DNA of 64,000 nt from Megalobrama amblycephala (Eukaryota; Chordata; Actinopteri; Cypriniformes; Xenocyprididae). The translations under genes were made by a program, and so were the position numbers. Below are positions 58,374 to 64,000 of the stretch, one piece after another. The notes under the pieces were generated by a model. That model was given only the letters and a program-made list of their open reading frames with translations. It ran no database searches and was not told where the DNA came from. The stretch's first letter is position 1. Each line of letters opens with the position of its first letter. The stretch is taken from contig NC_063045.1 in NCBI RefSeq assembly GCF_018812025.1, forward strand, positions 15,806,919-15,870,918, in the 5' to 3' direction.

Positions 58374-60585
58374 GCAATCTGTATCTTCTGAAATCTTTCT
58401 TTTACTATGCTTGAATTCCGATTTGTAAACTGTCTATGTAATATGCAAAATTAGGATTAGTGCATACCAAATCATAGTATGTTGAAAATAATATCTCAGA
58501 TTATTTTGTGTAGATTTTCAAAATAGGCTAACATTGCTCACAATCTGTTATGTCGAGAAATTTGTTTGCAATCGTTCTCTGATGTGTAAAGCCCGAAGTT
58601 TACTTCAACCGTACACATACGCTAAGCATTTGCATCAAAAGTATAAAGCAGGGGTCGGCAATTAAATTTCGCCTCTAGATGGTGGGCCAGAACATAGTCA
58701 AAGGATAATTTAAGAAATGCATTGAAAAATGCAACTTTCCTGTGAAAAACTGTTAGTGTCTTTTAACTGGTAGTGAGCTGTTACTGTGTTAAATCCTGTA
58801 GTAGGACAGTCATCAACAAAAAGCCACATTTGTGTGGCAGTATCCAGGTTTTACACTGGATAAATTAATAAAGCAGAGTAGTGACACTTAACCTGGCAAG
58901 TATCTTCATTCACCATCTTGCAACACAGACCGCCTTGCTAAAACACACATATGTGGGACATGCTGAATGGATAAAAATAACTTGAATAAGCCCATTAATG
59001 GCATGTTTGAGTCACGCTCTTTGCGAACTGTTTTATTTCCTGTTTCCATATTGTGAATAATAAATGTGTAACATTTTAATTTGCTGCTTGTTACACAATA
59101 GATCCTAACTTATTGTAATAATTATTTGACATAGCCTACTTTTAAAGTATACGCCATTTGATAATGTGAACAATCATAGGCGTTCAACAAATGCACACTA
59201 GAAAGATTCATCCTTGTGCATTGTCTGTGCAATTTCTCTCCAAAAGTTGTGTACTTGTTTAATCTAGAGTTCTCTTAATCCCCTCACCTTGTGGGTAAAC
59301 TTATTAGCGCAATAAATTTCAAGGCACATATGAGCTGAGCTTACAGTTCTAGAATAAACCGGCTGTACACAGACTATGCTGATAATGATTTTGTCACATG
59401 CACTGTACACACCCTAACGCATGCATAAGTACTGAAGTATACCTTGGGCTTTATTATGCAGCACAATTTTTTGTCATCGCAATACCACTGTTCAAGCTCA
59501 AATCATTCTTAAAAAGCACATACATCAGGTTAAAGTCACTTTGAGAGAATCTGTTGTCCCTGATGAACTGCTTCAGCTTCTTCAAAGCTTTCTGAAACCT
59601 GTTTGACACATTGACCCTATGTGTTTCTGTGTCTGCTGGGTCAGCTTGTGAGAGTTTGCCTATGTTGACATCTATCTCCGGTTACCACAGCATCAGACGG
59701 TGCTGTTAATGTTTAATGTTTGTTTGCTGGTCAGTGCAACGGTGGACATGTTCACCGAACATACCTCCAACTTCCACTTTCTGCGATTTTTAAAAAGCAC
59801 TAACAGATTTTGATACAACACATTTCAGTTGGATAGATAGGAATATGGTGGTACATACTTTTTTAGATGTTTCTTCAGATGTTCCTAGCTTCTCAATGGC
59901 TGAGGGCCCTTTCTATGCAGCTTTGCAGGGGGGCCCCCAGTGGCTGGTCTCCCTGGTGACCCACGCTTGATGGTCTGTCTCTGCTCTGATGAACAGAGTA
60001 AAAGCATGAAAGAGAAAGGGTAAGTGAGGGGAGGGATTACCTGATGGAGATAGTGTTACATGACAATGAATTCAAGTGATGACACCTTTTTGCTTCTGTC
60101 TCTCAAATGCATTTGTATATTTAATGGGTTTGGCAGCCCCTGATTGAGTCTGGTTCAATGAAGATTACTCCAAAGCATCAGTTTTCCACTTGAGCGGTTT
60201 TGACATTATCAGATGGTGGATGGTGGAGAACTTGACTGGATTCACTTGTCCCATTCAAAAGAGGTCAGAAAGCAGAAGGACAGTTTTGCAGAGGACATCT
60301 GATTTAGTGAAGCCAGGAAGATGAAAATGAAGAGATCCTACTAACCATCACCTTAGCTTTGATGATGTTCTGAAGATCTACACCTGCTTTGGGTTTTTGC
60401 ATGTAGCTGCTTGCGTTTTTCAATTGCTTGGAACAACTGATATTGATGTAAACGTTAATACCTTAATAATTGCTTGTCCTTGAGCTCTGTTTGCCAACTT
60501 TTCCATAAAATTTAAGTATAGAGATTTGATAGTAGACCTCTGTCCAATTCTGCAGCTAATACACAACATACATTTCTTGAAGTAA

Positions 60586-63423
60586 ATGGTTAAACCAGTC
60601 CCAAATGCGATCGTGACTATGAGTGAAACAGAGACGGAGAGGAAGCGCCCGGTCATTGCTGGCAGAGAAAAAGGTAAGCTGTTGTGTGCTATGCATCTTA
60701 CCTTCAGTGTAAGAAACTTGTTTGAAGCAATACTAGCATGTGGGGAATGCCTCTTGTCCAATCAAAATGGTGAACCGGAACAACCCTGCGTTCAAACAGT
60801 ATAGCCCAGCACTGGGATTTTGTTTGTATTAGTCTGCTAAACTGTTCATCTGTGCATAAGAAGGGGGAATTTTCCGAGATTCTTTCTGCAGGTTACATCG
60901 TTAATGCCACTAGGTGGCGACAAGTGACTCTCTTTATGAGTGAATCATTCAATCATTTAGTCAAACGATTCTTTAAAAGATTAGTTCACTTTCAAATAAA
61001 ATTTTCCTGATCATTTACTCACCCCCATGTCATCCAAGATGTCCATGTCCTTTCTTCAGTCGAAAAGAAATTAAGCTTTTTGAGGAAAACACTCCAGGAT
61101 TATTCTCCTTATTATGGACTTCAGTGGCCTCCACTCCATGGTCTTATCTAAAGAAACGATCTGCCATTTTTGAAAAAAATGTAAATGTATATAATCAAAT
61201 GATCACCTTCCAAGTGGTTTTGCCAAAACCGCACTTTCATATTCTTCAAAAAGCTTACGCTGTATGTCCTACACCTTCCCTACTCAACTTACGGAACGAA
61301 CGCAGCGCCAGTTCCATTTTTTCCCAAAAGTACAATAGGGAAGGCGTAGGACATACGGCTTAAGCTTTTTGAAGAATACAAAAGAGCGGTTTTGGCGGAA
61401 CCACTTGGAAGGCAATCATTTCTTTATGTAAACCATTTCAATTTTTTTCGAAAATGGCCGATCATTTCACTAGATAAGACCCTTATTCCTCGTCTGGTAT
61501 CGTTTAAAGCCCTTTGAATCTGCAATGAAACTGTAAGTTTGGAGGCCATTGAAGTCCATTATAAGGAGAATAATCCTGGAATGTTTTCATCAAAAACCTT
61601 AATTTCTTTTCGACTGAAGAAAGAAGGACATGGACATCTTGGATGACATGGGGGTGAGTAAATTATCAGGAAAATTTTATTTGAGAGTGAACTACTCCTT
61701 CAAACTAACTGGTTCATTCAGAAACTAAATGTCGCTAGTATGTGCTAGTAGAAGCGCGGCAGTTGATTCTACATTTGGAGCAAAATTGCAGCATTGTTTT
61801 TTGAATAACAGAACTCTTGTTCTTGTTGTATTGCTTAAAGCTGCAGTCTGTAACTTTTTTGGGTTAAAAATGATCAAAAATCATTTTTTGAGCAAGTACA
61901 TAAGTCAGTCAGCCAGTGTTCAAAACTATCTCCTTACCTTAGCCCGATTCACAACGGTAAGCTTGTAATAATGTTTTCTGAATAAGAGGGGTATTCAAGC
62001 ATGCAGCTGTTCGTCTTTGCGTCATTACATCACGTCTGTTTACATGAAGGAGGAGTCCCAGCTAGTAGGCTATATGGCATGTGAGTATGCTGCAGATGAC
62101 TGATGATTTATGGCCTTTTCTCACAGCAGCTGCAATAATTAAATTTATTTTGATGGTGGATTGTAATCCAGAAAGGTCCAAATGACAATCATCAGTGACA
62201 ACTGGAGATTCACCCATAGTCAAAAGCAAAAGACGTCAGACTGCGGAGTGGCTACAGAACATTAACATTAACAATTTATAACAATAATAATAATTTGCAT
62301 GATCTGACGTGATCCGAGCTAAGCAATCAGTAGATTTAGTCACCATTGGCAGCGCAATTTATTTATATATATATATATTGGTCAGAACAAAAGTGGCAGA
62401 TTTGTTACTTACTTGTTCCAGTGAAAATTCTTATTTTGGTCATACTTCCAAGACGTAGAATCTGTGATTCTGAAGTACAGTATCCACACCGATGTGGTGA
62501 CTGACAGCGAACATTAGATTCATCTGCCCTGAGGAGCCGTGCCGATGCACAATCCACGTAAAGATGATAATTCTGCAAATAATTGCAGGTTTTAAACAGA
62601 GATGGCGACAAAGAGGCAAAACTTACGGACTGCAGCTTTTTTCAAAAGTGAATAAAGACATACCTCAATAATAGCTTCAAACGCAATTATTTTGGTTGGC
62701 CTAAGGGTTTTTTTTCTTTGCACTGTTGCTTAATGTTTGTAAAGCTGCTTTGAAACAAAATTAATTGTGAAAAGTGCTAATTGATGGACCTATTAAAAAA
62801 AGTTACTATAGCCAACATAGTGTTGTATTTTGTAACAATTATGCTTCCAGTGTAATTATGCCCCTATCAAATTTTCATTTAAATAGAGAGGAGTTATTTT
62901 TTCCTTCAAAGGTCACACTTTCAGGGAGGTTGTGATAACTCCGTGCCCAGGACTGACAAAACATGCTTAAGTAAATGTGAAAGAATGTTCTGTGCTTCCA
63001 GTAGCCCCTCTCATGCACACAAACATTTGTGGGCTGATGTCATGGCATTCCCTTGGTAGTATCAGAGAAGATAGCAAAAGGCATTGTGTGTCCTCCATTC
63101 CAGGAAAAACCATCACACCACTGCTATGAGCTCACATTCCTGCTGGGCTGCGTCTAAAGGGTGTGGATCTCTCTAACAGATTCTGTCACAACTGCCTGCC
63201 AAAAATGCATGACTACATATTTCTGATTACTTGCACAAGTAGATTTATGCATATGTGGTGCACACATGACTAAAGTGTTTGTCACGGCTGTGTTTTCCAA
63301 TGTTGTCCACAGGGCCTGGGCCTGGTCGATACTTCCTTCCACCGGCTATTGGGTTTGTAGGCCATGATTTCACCAAGTCAACAAGTCCTGCCTTCTCCTT
63401 CCATGGCAGGATGAGTAACAACA
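60586..63423 (+). CDS. odf3l2: outer dense fiber 3-like / SHIPPO-repeat protein, first two exons (partial)
   Basis: Member of the ODF3/CIMAP1 family of sperm-flagellum or ciliary microtubule-associated proteins built of Pro-Gly-Pro repeats. Exon 1 is 60586-60673 (start ATG 60586, or in-frame ATG 60619 giving MSETETERKRPV) with donor GTAAGC. Exon 2 is 63313-63423 with phases agreeing, donor GTGAGT. Exon 2 encodes GPGPGRYFLPPAIGFVGHD followed by FTKSTSPAFSFHGR, matching the family's PGPxxYxLPPxxGF-x-xHDxT and SPAxSxxGR units. The gene continues past the window. The choice of odf3l2 over odf3 or odf3b rests on the short charged N-terminus and is tentative. Confidence 0.75.
60974..61700. repeat. 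long foldback element in odf3l2 intron 1
   Basis: Arms of about 330 bases: left begins TTAGTTCACTTTCAAATAAA, right ends TTTATTTGAGAGTGAACTAC. Internal matches include ACATCTTGGATGACATGGGG against CCCATGTCATCCAAGATGT and GGAAGGCGTAGGACATACGG near the centre. High identity suggests a recent event or ongoing gene conversion between arms. Confidence 0.85.
61835..62641. repeat. DNA element with AAAGCTGCAGTC ends
   Basis: Left TTAAAGCTGCAGTCTGTAAC and right CTTACGGACTGCAGCTTTTT are inverted with a few mismatches. The interior shows no transposase. In odf3l2 intron 1. Confidence 0.7.
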
Positions 63424-63721
63424 GTGAGTTTGTAATGACTTAGCCAGTATTTGCAGTGAAATAAACAGAGTTCAACTGAGAATAATGCAAATATAACAGA
63501 TTGAGCTCTAATTTTCTATAAAATCCTTTTAGCTCATTTTACACCAGGAACGTTTGCAGAAAATCCACATTAGCATTTTCACTTAAAGGGTTAGTTCAAC
63601 CAAAAATGAAATTTCTGTCATTAATTACTCATCCTCATGTCGTTCCAAACCTGCAAGACATTCATTTATCTTTGGAACACAAATTAAGATATTTTTGATG
63701 AAATCCGAAAGGTGAGAGCTA

Positions 63722-63754
<33 letters not shown>

Positions 63755-64000
63755 GCACAAAAAGTATTCTCGACGCTTCATAACATTAAGGTTGAACCAC
63801 TGTAGTCACACTGACTATTTTAACAGCTACTTTTTTTGGACCTTGAATGTGGTTATTACAATGCTTTCTATGGGAGATTAAAAAAAAAAAAAAGCCTCTC
63901 AGATTTCACCAAAAATATCTTAATTTGTATTCCGAAGATGAACGAAGGTCTTACGGGTTTGGAACAGCATGATGGTGAGTAATTAATGACAGAACTTTCA
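63424..64000. other. odf3l2 intron 2 (partial)
   Basis: Follows the exon 2 donor. No exon seen before the window end; most is the foldback repeat at 63586-64000. Confidence 0.5.
63586..64000. repeat. foldback element, truncated by window end
   Basis: Left arm AAAGGGTTAGTTCAACCAAA and right arm CAGCATGATGGTGAGTAATT then AATGACAGAA are inverted. Same family as 11694-12425 (shared CCTCATGT-x-GTTCCAAACC and AACACAAAT-x-AAGAT blocks). Contains a T-run at 63724-63752 and A-run near 63880. Confidence 0.75.

Larger units (their letters stand above)
57053..60585. other. cpamd8 3' UTR and intergenic region
   Basis: No coding exon supported. Contains a hAT MITE at 58174-58373. A short GC-rich patch at about 59890-60000 (GAGGGCCC, GGGGGGCCCCC) stands out, but no clean reading frame with splice sites was found. 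Confidence 0.45.

Overview
This is vertebrate nuclear DNA, almost certainly from a cyprinid-type teleost. Genes are split into short exons with GT-AG introns. Introns and intergenic DNA are AT-rich and full of inverted-repeat DNA elements, Tc1-like transposons and TA or GATA microsatellites. No bacterial, CRISPR or tRNA/rRNA gene signal was seen. Gene names rest on remembered protein families; no database search was run.

Layout: (1) 1-2338, minus strand: first coding exon and start of intron 1 of a tmem59l-type gene. (2) 3655-10801, plus: crlf1, eight coding exons, a soluble cytokine receptor with a WSDWS motif, divergent from tmem59l. (3) 10802-13918: crlf1 3' side filled with nested DNA elements. 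(4) 13919-20177, minus: rex1bd, five coding exons, the first holding only the ATG; its introns carry an L1-type fragment interrupted by a dead Tc1 element, a hAT-type MITE, and a DNA element sitting in a GATA microsatellite. (5) 20178-21341: short divergent promoter region with a consensus CRE. (6) 21342-57052, plus: cpamd8, assembled as 42 coding exons and 5,595 coding bases (1,864 aa). It has a signal peptide, a polybasic bait-region site, a farnesoic-acid-methyltransferase-like insert, a CGEQ thioester, an RKRR site, a Kazal domain and an acidic tail. (7) 57053-60585: 3' UTR and intergenic. (8) 60586 to the window end, plus: first two exons of an odf3/odf3l2 (SHIPPO-repeat, CIMAP1) gene.

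The tmem59l-crlf1-rex1bd neighbourhood matches the arrangement on human 19p13.11, where CPAMD8 also lies further along the same band. The genes do not form one pathway: they are a secretory membrane protein, a CLCF1 co-ligand, a putative DNA-repair-domain protein, an alpha-2-macroglobulin/complement family protein and a sperm or ciliary microtubule-associated protein.

The most notable non-genic items are an uninterrupted Tc1-like transposase between terminal repeats in cpamd8 intron 32, several nested insertions that give a relative order of events, and a 66-bp near-perfect hairpin in a crlf1 intron. I found no clear undescribed system.
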